Source: JAAYCI01 sp031549285 (GTDB lineage: Bacteria > Bacillota > Clostridia > Oscillospirales > Ruminococcaceae). From it: a DNA stretch of 64,000 nucleotides. The stretch is taken from contig JAVBPZ010000002.1 in NCBI GenBank assembly GCA_031549285.1, positions 1 to 64,000 of the forward strand. The letters run 5' to 3'. A program made the position numbers and the translations under genes. Numbering within the stretch: position 1 is the first letter of the stretch; every line of letters begins with the position of its first letter. Below, one piece after another: positions 23,635 through 32,585 of the stretch. The notes beneath the pieces are model-generated. The model searched no databases and had not been told where the DNA came from. It saw only the letters and a list, made by a program, of their open reading frames with translations.

Positions 23635-25437
23635 TTGGCAAACCAAAACATCCGCAACTTTTGCATCATCGCGCACATCGACCACGGCAAATCCACCCTG
23701 GCCGACAGAATACTGGAGTACACCAGCAGCGTGGACGCCCGCCTGATGAGCGCCCAGGTGCTGGACAACATGGAACTGGAGCGTGAGCGCGGCATCACCA
23801 TAAAAGCGCGCGCCGTCTCGTTGGAATACGCCGCCAAAAACGGCCAGACGTATGAATTGAACCTGATAGACACCCCTGGCCATGTGGACTTTAACTACGA
23901 GGTCAGCCGTTCGCTGGCCGCGTGCGAGGGCGCGGTGCTGGTGGTGGACTCGTCCCAAGGCGTAGAGGCGCAAACCCTGGCGACCACCTATCTTGCCATA
24001 GAACACGACCTGGAAATCGTCCCGGTGCTGAACAAAATGGACCTGCCCAGCGCCGAACCGGAACGAGTCGCCAAAGAAATCGAGGACGTCATCGGCCTGC
24101 CGGCGCTGGACGCGCCGCGCATCTCGGCCAAGTCCGGCGTAGGCATCGAGGAGGTGCTGGAACGCATCATCTCCGACATCCCTGCGCCAAAAGGGGACGA
24201 AACCGCACCGCTGAAAGCCCTGGTGTTTGACTCCTACTATGACAGCTACAAAGGCGTCATTGTCTACATCCGCCTGTTCGAGGGCACGCTGCACGCGGGG
24301 GACACCATTCGCATGATGGCCACCGGCGCCGAGTTCCATGTGGTGGAGGTGGGCCGCATGGGCGCGTTGAACCTGGCCCCCTGCGACGAACTGCAGGCCG
24401 GCGAGGTGGGCTACCTTACCGCCAGCATCAAAAATGTGCGGGACACCCGTGTGGGCGACACCATCACCCTGGCGGAAAACCCCACAAAAGAAGCGCTGCC
24501 CGGCTACCGCAAGGTGGTCCCCATGGTGTTCTGCGGCATCTACCCCGCCGACGGCGCGGACTACCCCGACCTGCAGGAGGCCATTGAAAAACTGCAGTTA
24601 AATGACGCATCGTTGTCGTTCGATCCGGAAACCAGTGTCGCGTTGGGTTTCGGCTTCCGGTGTGGTTTTTTGGGCCTGTTACATCTGGAAATCATCATCG
24701 AACGGCTGGAGCGGGAGTTCGACCTGGATCTTATTACCACCGCGCCCAGCGTCGAGTATCACATCACCCTGACCGACGGCACGGTGCTAACGGTGGAAAA
24801 CCCCACCAACTACCCCGACCCCTCCCAGATTGCCAAAGCCGAGGAGCCGATGGTGGACGCGCACATCTATACCCCAAACGATTATGTCGGCAGCCTGATG
24901 GAACTGTGCCAGGACCGGCGCGGCATCATGAAGGGCATGAAGTACCTGGACGAAACGCGCGTAGACATGCATTACGAGCTGCCCCTGGGTGAAATTGTGT
25001 ACGACTTTTTCGATGCCATTAAAAGCCGCAGCCGTGGCTATGCCAGCTACGACTACGAGCTGAAAGGCTTCGCCGAAAGCAAGCTGGTGAAGCTGGACAT
25101 CCTGGTAAACGGCGAGGTGGTGGACGCGCTCAGCTTCATCGTACATGCGGACAAAGCCTACGCGCGCGGCCGCCGGCTGTGCGAAAAGCTGAAGGACAAC
25201 ATCCCGCGCCAGCTGTTCGAGGTCCCCATCCAGGCGGCCATCGGCGGCAAAATCATCGCGCGCGAAACGGTGAAAGCGGTGCGCAAGGACGTGCTGGCAA
25301 AATGTTATGGCGGCGATATCACCCGCAAAAAGAAGCTGCTGGAAAAGCAAAAGGAAGGCAAAAAGAAAATGCGCCAGATCGGCAGCGTAGAGGTGCCCAG
25401 CGAGGCCTTCACCGCGGTGCTGAAACTGGATGATTGA
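23635..25437 (+). CDS. lepA: elongation factor 4 (LepA GTPase)
   Basis: A 600-residue protein read from TTG at 23635, with CAGGAGG eight bases upstream. G-motifs: AHIDHGKSTLADR (13-25), DTPGHVDF, NKMDLPSAEPERV and the effector-loop region MELERERGITIKARAVSLEY. LepA-specific features include GLLHLEIIIERLEREFDLDL and the C-terminal domain ending GSVEVPSEAFTAVLKLDD, with the lysine-rich CYGGDITRKKKLLEKQKEGK motif. Length is the family norm. It acts on ribosomes, promoting back-translocation or initiation fidelity. It is monocistronic, closed by a terminator at 25499. Confidence 0.98.
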   Translation: MANQNIRNFCIIAHIDHGKSTLADRILEYTSSVDARLMSAQVLDNMELERERGITIKARAVSLEYAAKNGQTYELNLIDTPGHVDFNYEVSRSLAACEGAVLVVDSSQGVEAQTLATTYLAIEHDLEIVPVLNKMDLPSAEPERVAKEIEDVIGLPALDAPRISAKSGVGIEEVLERIISDIPAPKGDETAPLKALVFDSYYDSYKGVIVYIRLFEGTLHAGDTIRMMATGAEFHVVEVGRMGALNLAPCDELQAGEVGYLTASIKNVRDTRVGDTITLAENPTKEALPGYRKVVPMVFCGIYPADGADYPDLQEAIEKLQLNDASLSFDPETSVALGFGFRCGFLGLLHLEIIIERLEREFDLDLITTAPSVEYHITLTDGTVLTVENPTNYPDPSQIAKAEEPMVDAHIYTPNDYVGSLMELCQDRRGIMKGMKYLDETRVDMHYELPLGEIVYDFFDAIKSRSRGYASYDYELKGFAESKLVKLDILVNGEVVDALSFIVHADKAYARGRRLCEKLKDNIPRQLFEVPIQAAIGGKIIARETVKAVRKDVLAKCYGGDITRKKKLLEKQKEGKKKMRQIGSVEVPSEAFTAVLKLDD

Positions 25438-25498
25438 ATAGATTTCATAACCCGGCGCGGTCTATTCCTCTCACCGCGAAAAATACAAAACATGGAAC

Positions 25499-25533
25499 AG
25501 GCCGGTTGTCCCCAGTGGGCAACCGGCCTTTAC
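25499..25533 (+). terminator. terminator of lepA
   Basis: GGCCGGTTG ... CAACCGGCC stem (9 bp, 11-nt loop) followed by TTTACTTGTTT, about 60 bp past the stop. Confidence 0.75.
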
Positions 25534-25658
25534 TTGTTTCGCACTTACTAAATATAAAGTGGCAAACACGCCTTGAAAAGTACTGTTCCTTGTGCCACAT
25601 GCTCAAATGTATCAACACACGCATGGTCCATTCCCGGTCAAAAGACCATTACGCAATA

Positions 25659-26060
25659 CTACAACACAGTATACCCCGTCGAGGTAAGCGCCCGCAGCGC
25701 CGTCTCCCAGCTTTTTTCTTTCACCAGCACATAGTCGGTGTCATAGGTGGATACCGCAAAAATGCTCACGCCCGCCGTGGCCAGCGCGCCGGAAATCCCC
25801 GCTAGTATTCCCACTAGGCTGAACTCCAGCGTTCCCACCACCCGCATCGCCCGCCAGCCGGTTTCCACCGCCAGCGCCCCCGCCGGCGCATACTCTTCCC
25901 CGCATACCAGCGAAACCTCGCTGTCGGTTTTCGCAAAAAACACAAATTCCCCAAACCGATCTATTGCACCGCTGCCGACATCACCAGAACCCAAAAGCCC
26001 CAGCTCACCTTCCGCCAGTTTGCACACCGCAAACCGCCCATCCAATATCTGCAGTTCCAT
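25659..26060 (-). CDS. ACT domain protein
   Basis: A 133-residue protein starting MELQILDGRFAVCKLAEGEL, with AAGGAGG upstream. The N-terminal half resembles the ACT_7-type module (FAVCKLAEGE, a FVFFAKTDSEVSLVCGEEYA strand) and the C-terminal half is a second ACT fold (RVVGTLEFSLVGILAGISGA, VSIFAVSTYDTDYVLVKEKS). This two-module arrangement is common in small stand-alone regulators thought to bind amino acids. It is downstream of the first glycosyltransferase on the same strand, separated by a GGGAGCCA/TGGCTCCC hairpin at 26127-26161, so it may be a separate unit. Confidence 0.9.
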   Translation of the reverse strand: MELQILDGRFAVCKLAEGELGLLGSGDVGSGAIDRFGEFVFFAKTDSEVSLVCGEEYAPAGALAVETGWRAMRVVGTLEFSLVGILAGISGALATAGVSIFAVSTYDTDYVLVKEKSWETALRALTSTGYTVL

Positions 26061-26172
26061 GCCGCTTCCTCCTTGCCAGCTTGGCGCCTAACGTAACAGG
26101 TTTCGAGGCTCTTCCCTTAACGCAACGGGAGCCAACCAAACCCTCGGTTCGGCTGGCTCCCAAATTCATATC

Positions 26173-28002
26173 TTATGCCTCCGGCAGCACATCGCTCTCG
26201 GAAAAATCTTCCCTGTCCAGCGTCAGGTTTGGGTTGTAATACGGGTCGTGCAGCAACTCTTCACCATACCGCTCATACAGCCGCTCCTGCTCCGCCATAA
26301 AGCGTTCCTTTGCTTCGCCCTCTTCATCACTGCCGCGGCTTTTGCTTTCGTGGTGATACAGCTCCGCATACGGCGTAAAAATCACACTCGCGCCACGCCG
26401 CCGCGCCCGCAGGCACAGGTCCACGTCGTTGTACGCCACGCCAAAGCCGGCGTCGAACCCACCCACGTCGTCAAATACCTTGCGCCGCACCATCATGCAC
26501 GCACCGGTAACGGCGCTCATCTCCTGCACACAGGCTTGCCGGAACATATACCCGCTTTTGCCGCGCATCGCGTACTTGTGGCTGTGGCCGGCATAGCCGC
26601 CCAGGCCCACCACCACCCCTGCGTGCTGCACCGTGTCGTCGGGGTAGTACAGCATGGCGCCCACTATCCCCACATCCTCCAGCTGGCACAAGCCCAGCAT
26701 CTCGGTCAGCCATCCAGGGCTAATCACCTCGGTGTCGTTGTTCAAAAACAGCAGATACTCCCCGCGCGCAGACCGCCGGCCAAAGTTACAAATCTTGGAA
26801 AAATTAAAGGACTTTTCCTCATCGTACACCAGCACCTTGCAGTCCGGGTAAATCTTCGCCAGCTTTTGGTAATAGGCAAACGTCTCCACCGTGCGGGAGT
26901 TATTTTCCACCACCAGCACCTCAAAGTTCTTGTACTGGGTCTTGTCATAAATGGAACGGATACACCGGTCTAAGTCCGGCACATGTTCGCAGTTTGGGAT
27001 GATAATGGATACCAGTGGCCGGCCCCGCACGGCATAATCCACCTTATAGGTACTGGGGAACATGCCGTCGCGCACGTCGCCCCGCACGCCAATGCGCTCC
27101 AAATGCTCGGCGATGGCTTTTTTTGCCGCAGCAGCCACATAGGGTTTTGCCTCCACGCCGGTGCTGGTGGAATCCTCGTGCTCGCGCCAGTAATACAGTA
27201 CCTTTGGTATATGCACCGCGCCTCCGGTTTCCTCCAGCACCCGCAGGTACAAATCATGATCCTGGCTGCCGTCAAACTCGCTGCGGAACCCGCCCACCTT
27301 GTTAAACAAATCCCGCCGAATGGCCACCAGATGCGCAATATAGTTCACATTCAAAAGATACTGCGGGGAATAATCCGGCTTAAAATGCCCCACCTTCGAG
27401 TGCAGCATATCTTTTTTAAACAACGCTTCATCACTGTAAATGAACCCTGCCTCGGTACGCGCCACTGCCTGCGCCGCCTCAAACAGTGCGTTCGGGCTCA
27501 GCAGATCGTCGTGGTCCAAAAACACCAGATAGTGCCCGCTGGACAGGCGCACCGCGCGGTTGGTGTTCGCAGAGATCCCCTCGTTCTCAACATCCTCTAT
27601 TAAGATGCGCTCGTCGGCATACTTGCTCACCAGCTCGTTCACCACCGCACGGTCATCGCTGGCATTGGCAATACACAGCTCCCAGTTCGCATAGCTTTGG
27701 TTCACCACCGAGGCCAGCAGCTCATCAAAAAACGCACGGGTGGTGTTGTACACCGGCACGCACACGCTCATCTTCGGCCAGCCCAGCACATCCGCTTCCC
27801 GCTGTTTTTGCAGCACACTTTTAGACGGCAAAAACCGGCCTTTTTTTCCGCCGTGCCGCCGTTTCATGTACTGCATGGTGCGCCGTATGGCCGCAAAAAA
27901 ACCCTCTTTCTGCGATATTTCGCGGAAATAGGCCATCAGTTCCCGTTTGCGTTTTTTCTTCAGCCGCTGCTGAACCTCTGTATTCTGGGCCACTTCGCTC
28001 AT
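26173..28002 (-). CDS. bifunctional GT2 glycosyltransferase (two tandem GT-A domains)
   Basis: A 609-residue protein from ATG at 28002; a GTG at 28041 with AGAGG upstream is the alternative start. A basic N-terminus (RLKKKRKREL, MKRRHGGKKGR) precedes GT2 domain A (SVCVPVYN near 79, LVFLDHDDLLSPNALFEAAQ) and GT2 domain B (LVSIIIPNCEHVPDLDRCIR, LLFLNNDTEVISPGWLTEML). Both carry an Asp pair for metal-sugar nucleotide binding. No membrane segment is seen. The C-terminal HDPYYNPNLTL motif is shared with the paralogue at 28248. Such tandem enzymes build rhamnan or similar O-antigen-like chains at the inner membrane face before ABC export. Confidence 0.92.
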   Translation of the reverse strand: MSEVAQNTEVQQRLKKKRKRELMAYFREISQKEGFFAAIRRTMQYMKRRHGGKKGRFLPSKSVLQKQREADVLGWPKMSVCVPVYNTTRAFFDELLASVVNQSYANWELCIANASDDRAVVNELVSKYADERILIEDVENEGISANTNRAVRLSSGHYLVFLDHDDLLSPNALFEAAQAVARTEAGFIYSDEALFKKDMLHSKVGHFKPDYSPQYLLNVNYIAHLVAIRRDLFNKVGGFRSEFDGSQDHDLYLRVLEETGGAVHIPKVLYYWREHEDSTSTGVEAKPYVAAAAKKAIAEHLERIGVRGDVRDGMFPSTYKVDYAVRGRPLVSIIIPNCEHVPDLDRCIRSIYDKTQYKNFEVLVVENNSRTVETFAYYQKLAKIYPDCKVLVYDEEKSFNFSKICNFGRRSARGEYLLFLNNDTEVISPGWLTEMLGLCQLEDVGIVGAMLYYPDDTVQHAGVVVGLGGYAGHSHKYAMRGKSGYMFRQACVQEMSAVTGACMMVRRKVFDDVGGFDAGFGVAYNDVDLCLRARRRGASVIFTPYAELYHHESKSRGSDEEGEAKERFMAEQERLYERYGEELLHDPYYNPNLTLDREDFSESDVLPEA

Positions 28003-28041
28003 CCATCCTGTTCTGTAATATTCCGGCGATGCGGCACCCAC

Positions 28042-28247
28042 CCCGGCCTCTTACCCGGTCGGCACCGCCACGCGCATTTCACCTATTTTACCACATACCA
28101 TCCAAAAAAACAGGCATCCAGAAAATGTCGCATATATTTCACATATTCCCACCGCGCGTTTTGGCCGCTGCAGCAGCAACGTTTCCTTCCTAAACAAAGG
28201 ATATTATACTGCGGGACAAACCCCGCGCCGCGTGCCTTCCTCTGCAT
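28042..28247. other. intergenic segment between the two GT2 genes
   Basis: No gene. A perfect TATAAT on the minus strand (28208-28203) without a good -35 could be an internal promoter for the downstream glycosyltransferase. Confidence 0.3.
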
Positions 28248-30221
28248 TTACGCATACGCGAAATTTTCCGTCTTCAGCGTGAAATGCGGGTTGTAAAACG
28301 GGTCCCCCGCCACCAATAGTCCCGCATATTTTTTTCGGAACGCCGCCGCTTCCTTGTCAAAGCGTTCCTTCGCCGGGCCCTCGGTGTCGTATCCGCGGCT
28401 TTTGCTTTCATAGTGCCACGCCTCGGCAAACGGGGTAAAGATATTCCACAACCCCTGTGCGCGCAAGCGCAGGCACAGGTCCACGTCGTTAAACGCCACC
28501 GCAAAGCTTTCCTCGTCCATACCGCCCACCGCGTCATACAGCGCCTTTTTTACCATCAGCGCCGCGCCGGTCACCGCGCTCATATCCTGCACGGTAACCA
28601 GGCGGAACAGGTTGCCCGCGTTGCCTTTTTCGTGGCCTTTGTGGCTCACACCCGCGGTGCCGCCAATGCCGATGATAAGCCCCGCGTGCTGCACGGTAGC
28701 GTCCGGGTAATACAGCTTTGCCCCCACCGCGCCCACGTCCGCGCGCTGGCTATAGCTTAACATCTCCGGCACAAACCCGTCTGATATCCACTCGGTGTCG
28801 TTGTTCAAAAACAGCAGGTGTGTCCCCTTGGCACGCACGGCGCCAAAGTTACAAATCGCCGCAAAATTAAACACACCGGGATACCGCAGCACCTGCAGGT
28901 TCCGGTATTTTTCCTCGGCCTGCTCATAAAACGTTTCGGTGGCGGGGTCGGTGGAGTTGTTGTCCAGCACCAGCACCTCAAAGTTCGCGTATCCCGCTTT
29001 GGCATACAGGGACTCTAAACACCGCTCCAGGTCGTCTATGTGGTCCTTGCTGGGAATCAATATGCTCACCAGCGGGTTGCCCCACACCGCATACCGCACC
29101 CGGTACGACCCCGGGTATGCCACCTGTGGCTCTACCGCACCCGGCAGCTCCCTGCGCTCCAAATGCGCCTGCACCGCCTTGGCCCCAGCGGTCACCGCAT
29201 ATTCCTTTTTGTCTATGCCGCTGGCGGTGGACCCACTGTGCCCGCGCCAAAAATACAGCACCTTCGGAATATGCACAATCTTTCCCGCATTTTCGCACAG
29301 CCGCAGGAACAAATCATAATCCTGCGCGCCGTTGTACGCGCTGTTTTCGCCGCCGCCCGCCCGTGCCAGCAACGCCCGGCTGAACACGCACAGGTGGGTG
29401 ATGTAGTTGCATCCGCACAACGTGTCCGGCGCATAATCCGGCTTAAAATGAAACTCGACCAACCGGGTCAAATCCTCGTTCAGCACCGCTTCGTCAGAAT
29501 ACACCAACTGCGCGCCCTGCTCGTTTATCGCCGCCACTGCCTCGAACAAGGCGTTCGGCTGCAGCACATCGTCGTGGTCCAGCAGGGTAATATATTCGCC
29601 CCGGCTCTCTGCCAGGCCAATGTTTGTGTTGTCCGCTATGCCCTTGTTTTTAAACAGGCGCATTGAGCGGATCCGTGCATCTTTCTTTTCGTACTGCGCG
29701 GTCATGCGCTGCACCTCGGGGTGGCCATGGTCGCTGGCATCCACCAAAACCAGCTCGAAGTTCGCATAGCTCTGCCGCCGCACGCTCTCTATCATTTCGC
29801 GCAAAAACGCCGGCGGTGTGTTGTACAGCGGCACCACCACCGACACCAGCGGCATTTCGCCAAACACCGCTTTGCGCTGCGCCCGCAGCTCCTTTTTCAG
29901 CGGAATATCCGCGCGATATCGCCAAATATCCCCATGGGTGGCCAGCCGCCAGCGAAAAGATACCTCCCGGCAAAACGCCTCGAACCCCTGCCGGCGCCAC
30001 ACCGCAAACATCTTGCCCAGCTGGCGGAACACCCGCCCGGCCGTCAGGTTCCGGCGCAGCATCTTCCACAAAGAATCTACCCCCGCGGTGGGGTCATTCC
30101 TGCCGGGGGCCGCTTGCTGCGGCACCGTTTCCTCTGTGGCAGGCCGTTCCACCCGGTTTTCTTCGGGCTGTTTCTCCGGCGGCAGTTCTGCCCCTGCCAG
30201 CCGGGGTTCTTTTTCCCTCAA
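28248..30221 (-). CDS. bifunctional GT2 glycosyltransferase, paralogue
   Basis: A 657-residue protein from a TTG start (30221) that overlaps the stop of the ABC ATPase gene as TTGA, with GGAGGAAG upstream. Residues 1-50 are Pro/Glu-rich and probably disordered. GT2 domain A starts near 124 (LVSVVVPLYNTPPAFLREMI, ITLLDHDDVLQPNALFEAVA) and domain B near 375 (LVSILIPSKDHIDDLERCLE, LLFLNNDTEWISDGFVPEML). The C-terminal GDPFYNPHFTL end is as in the neighbour at 26173. The sequence is clearly a duplicate of that gene but diverged throughout. Translational coupling to the exporter ATPase ties it to chain synthesis. Confidence 0.92.
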   Translation of the reverse strand: MREKEPRLAGAELPPEKQPEENRVERPATEETVPQQAAPGRNDPTAGVDSLWKMLRRNLTAGRVFRQLGKMFAVWRRQGFEAFCREVSFRWRLATHGDIWRYRADIPLKKELRAQRKAVFGEMPLVSVVVPLYNTPPAFLREMIESVRRQSYANFELVLVDASDHGHPEVQRMTAQYEKKDARIRSMRLFKNKGIADNTNIGLAESRGEYITLLDHDDVLQPNALFEAVAAINEQGAQLVYSDEAVLNEDLTRLVEFHFKPDYAPDTLCGCNYITHLCVFSRALLARAGGGENSAYNGAQDYDLFLRLCENAGKIVHIPKVLYFWRGHSGSTASGIDKKEYAVTAGAKAVQAHLERRELPGAVEPQVAYPGSYRVRYAVWGNPLVSILIPSKDHIDDLERCLESLYAKAGYANFEVLVLDNNSTDPATETFYEQAEEKYRNLQVLRYPGVFNFAAICNFGAVRAKGTHLLFLNNDTEWISDGFVPEMLSYSQRADVGAVGAKLYYPDATVQHAGLIIGIGGTAGVSHKGHEKGNAGNLFRLVTVQDMSAVTGAALMVKKALYDAVGGMDEESFAVAFNDVDLCLRLRAQGLWNIFTPFAEAWHYESKSRGYDTEGPAKERFDKEAAAFRKKYAGLLVAGDPFYNPHFTLKTENFAYA

Positions 30222-30982
30222 CAGTTTTCTTCCTCCGGCTCTCGCGCGTTTTCTTTATAGTCGTTGCACACACCTATGGCGTCGCCTTTCGCCACCACTT
30301 TGCCGTGGTTCAGCCACACCGCCTTGTTGCACATGCGCTCTATCTGGTCTATGGAATGGCTTACCAGCAGCACGGTGGTACCGCCGCTCATCAGCTCGTT
30401 CATGCGGGCCTCGCACTTTTGCTGGAACAAAAAATCCCCCACAGACAATATCTCGTCGCAAATCAAAATATCCGGTTTCATGATGGTCGCCACGGAAAAC
30501 GCCAGCCGCGCCACCATACCGGAAGAATAGTTCTTCACCGCCACGTCCAGAAAATCCCGCAGTTCGGAAAACTCTACAATATCCTCAAACTGTTCGTCTA
30601 TATACTTTGGGTTCATGCCCAGCACCGTGCCGTTCAGATAGATGTTCTCCCGCCCGGTCAGGTCCATGTCAAACCCGGCCCCCAGCTCTATCAGCGGCGC
30701 CACGCTGCCGCGCACAATGCACCGTCCGCCGGACGGTTTCATCACCCCGGCCACAATCTTCAGCAGGGTGCTTTTGCCCGATCCGTTCAGGCCTATCAGC
30801 CCAAACACGTCGCCTTTTTCCACCTTCAGCGAAACATTCTTCAGCGCAAAAAATTCATCCACATGCAGGTTTCCCTGCACCTTGCGGATGGCCCATTCCT
30901 TCACGCTGTCCACCTTTTCCCGCGCCATGTTAAACCGGCGCGAGACATCCTGCATTTCTATAATGGGGGCGTCATGTACCAT
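30218..30982 (-). CDS. polysaccharide ABC exporter ATP-binding protein (Wzt/TagH-like)
   Basis: A 254-residue protein starting MVHDAPIIEMQDVSRRFNMA; the ATG at 30982 has GGAG eight bases upstream. Walker A GLNGSGKSTLLK, the signature-like YSSGMVARLAFSVA and Walker B ILICDEILSVGD are present. The insert KEWAIRKVQGNLHVDEFFAL between strand 1 and Walker A, and the absence of a long carbohydrate-binding C-terminal domain, match the short polysaccharide/teichoic acid exporter ATPases. It energises export of the chain made by the adjacent GT2 enzymes, with the permease upstream at 31028. Confidence 0.94.
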   Translation of the reverse strand: MVHDAPIIEMQDVSRRFNMAREKVDSVKEWAIRKVQGNLHVDEFFALKNVSLKVEKGDVFGLIGLNGSGKSTLLKIVAGVMKPSGGRCIVRGSVAPLIELGAGFDMDLTGRENIYLNGTVLGMNPKYIDEQFEDIVEFSELRDFLDVAVKNYSSGMVARLAFSVATIMKPDILICDEILSVGDFLFQQKCEARMNELMSGGTTVLLVSHSIDQIERMCNKAVWLNHGKVVAKGDAIGVCNDYKENAREPEEENC

Positions 30983-31027
30983 TCCCTGTGCTCCGTTTCT
31001 CCAGGACAGTGCGCGCACTGCCAAACT

Positions 31028-31870
31028 CTAAATATGCAAAATAAAATCATCCTGGCTTTTGCGGAAAACCAGCAGGCCAATCACCATCGCCACGGCCGCG
31101 CAGCCCACCGTAACCACCAGCTGGGCGTCGGTTGGCCCACGGCCATACACCACAAACTGACGGAACATGGCCACATACCAATACACCGGGTTGAAGCGAA
31201 TGAGCAGCGCAATATTCGGCCCCAGCATACTCTCCGGGTAAAAAATAGGCGTCATATATGTCAGTGCCAAAATAAACACGCTGTACAAATGCTTTATATC
31301 ACGGAAAAACACCACCGCGCTGGACAGAATAAGCCCGACCCCGAGGTTAAAAAAGAACAGCAGCAGCAGCGGCAGCGGGAACAGCAAAATCCACCAGCTT
31401 ACCGGCGAGCGGGTTGCCACCATTACCACCACCAGCGCTATCAGCGAAAAGCAAGTGTTTATCAGCCCAAACATCACCTTCTCCATCGGGAAGATGTACT
31501 TCGGGATATATACCTTCTTAATCAGCCCCGCGTTACCGTACACAGAGTCCATGGCCATATTGGTGGACTCGCTGAAAAAGGTGAAAATAAGCTGGCCGCT
31601 TAAAACATACATGGGGAAACTGGGCGGCAGCCCGGTAGACGCCACCGGCGGCAGGCTGGCCGGGTCCATGATGCTGTTGAACAGGTTTTGGAACACCAGC
31701 ACCATCACGCTCATCATCAGCAGTGGGTTCAAAACGCTCCACAACAGACCCAATGTACTGCGGCGGTACTTCACCTTGATATCGCGCTGCACCAGGTTCA
31801 TCAGCAAAAAGCGATACCGCATGAAAATGCCGGCCGTGTTTTTCAAATAGCGAATCAACGCCGCAACCAC
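31028..31870 (-). CDS. polysaccharide ABC exporter permease (Wzm-like, ABC-2 type)
   Basis: A 280-residue ABC2 membrane protein: IKVKYRRSTLGLLWSVLNPL at the N-terminus is the family signature, followed by about six hydrophobic segments and a FNPVYWYVAMFRQFVVYGRG motif near the end. The GTG at 31870 lies within the 3' end of rfbC (16-bp overlap); a TTG four codons later has a better-spaced AAGGTGG and may be the true start. It forms the membrane pore for the ATPase encoded at 30218. Confidence 0.94.
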   Translation of the reverse strand: MVAALIRYLKNTAGIFMRYRFLLMNLVQRDIKVKYRRSTLGLLWSVLNPLLMMSVMVLVFQNLFNSIMDPASLPPVASTGLPPSFPMYVLSGQLIFTFFSESTNMAMDSVYGNAGLIKKVYIPKYIFPMEKVMFGLINTCFSLIALVVVMVATRSPVSWWILLFPLPLLLLFFFNLGVGLILSSAVVFFRDIKHLYSVFILALTYMTPIFYPESMLGPNIALLIRFNPVYWYVAMFRQFVVYGRGPTDAQLVVTVGCAAVAMVIGLLVFRKSQDDFILHI

Positions 31871-32430
31871 CTTTCAAAGTAAACGAACTCCTGCTCGCGC
31901 ATGCGCGGCAGGCTTTGGTCTTTTTCGCTCAGTACCGGCGGCACGCCGGCGTCCGGCCACACAATGCCAATATCCGCGTCGTTCCATGCCACGCCGCCTT
32001 CTGCCGCGGCGTCGTATACGTCGGTACATTTATAGGCGAACTCTGCTTCGTCGCTCAGCACCAAAAACCCGTGGGCAAACCCCGGCGGTACATACAGCTG
32101 CCGCCGGTTTTCTTCGCTCAACTGTGCACCGGCCCACCGGCCAAAATGCGCGCTGCCCGGCCGCAGATCCACCGCCACATCAAACACGCACCCGCGCACC
32201 ACCCGCACCAGCTTCCCCTGGGTATGCTCTTTTTGAAAATGCAGCCCGCGCAATACGCCGCGCCGGCTCATACTTTGGTTGTCCTGTACAAACATGTCGT
32301 CAATACCTGCGGCGGCAAATTCTTCCCGGTTATAGGTCTCCATAAAATAGCCGCGCGCATCACCAAATACCGTCGGTTCTATCAGCAGTACCCCCGGTAC
32401 CTCTGTCTGTAAAAATGTGAACTTGCCCAA
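31855..32430 (-). CDS. rfbC: dTDP-4-dehydrorhamnose 3,5-epimerase
   Basis: A 191-residue protein from a TTG start at 32430 (MGKFTFLQTEVPGVLLIEPT), with GAGGAGG six bases upstream. FGDARGYFMETYNREEFAAA, VQDNQSMSRRGVLRGLHFQ (catalytic His), KLVRVVRGCVFDVAVDLRPG and YVPPGFAHGFLVLSD are standard RmlC motifs. It epimerises dTDP-4-keto-6-deoxyglucose at C3 and C5 on the way to dTDP-rhamnose. rfbA, rfbB and rfbD are not in the window, so the pathway must be completed elsewhere. It leads the exporter operon behind a promoter at 32545-32517. Confidence 0.96.
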   Translation of the reverse strand: MGKFTFLQTEVPGVLLIEPTVFGDARGYFMETYNREEFAAAGIDDMFVQDNQSMSRRGVLRGLHFQKEHTQGKLVRVVRGCVFDVAVDLRPGSAHFGRWAGAQLSEENRRQLYVPPGFAHGFLVLSDEAEFAYKCTDVYDAAAEGGVAWNDADIGIVWPDAGVPPVLSEKDQSLPRMREQEFVYFERWLRR

Positions 32431-32516
32431 CACTGTCCTCCTCGTCCGGCCACCTTTTTTCTGCTGGCTGCGCCCTGGTTCGCCTTGGCGCTGACCACCG
32501 TAAAATCTTCTTTTAA

Positions 32517-32545
32517 AGGATAACACAAAACACCCCGCGCTTCAA
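32517..32545 (-). promoter_or_regulatory. candidate promoter of the rfbC-exporter operon
   Basis: On the minus strand: TTGAAG, 17-bp spacer, TATCCT, giving a leader of about 80 nt before rfbC. Confidence 0.45.
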
Positions 32546-32585
32546 TACAGCAGCGCGGTATACCTGCATCCCTTTCTCCCACAAT

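Noticed and set aside
29663..31603. Open frame of 646 codons on the plus strand
   Set aside because: Lies opposite a GT2 enzyme, the exporter ATPase and the permease, all with clear motifs; Pro/His/Ala-rich shadow.
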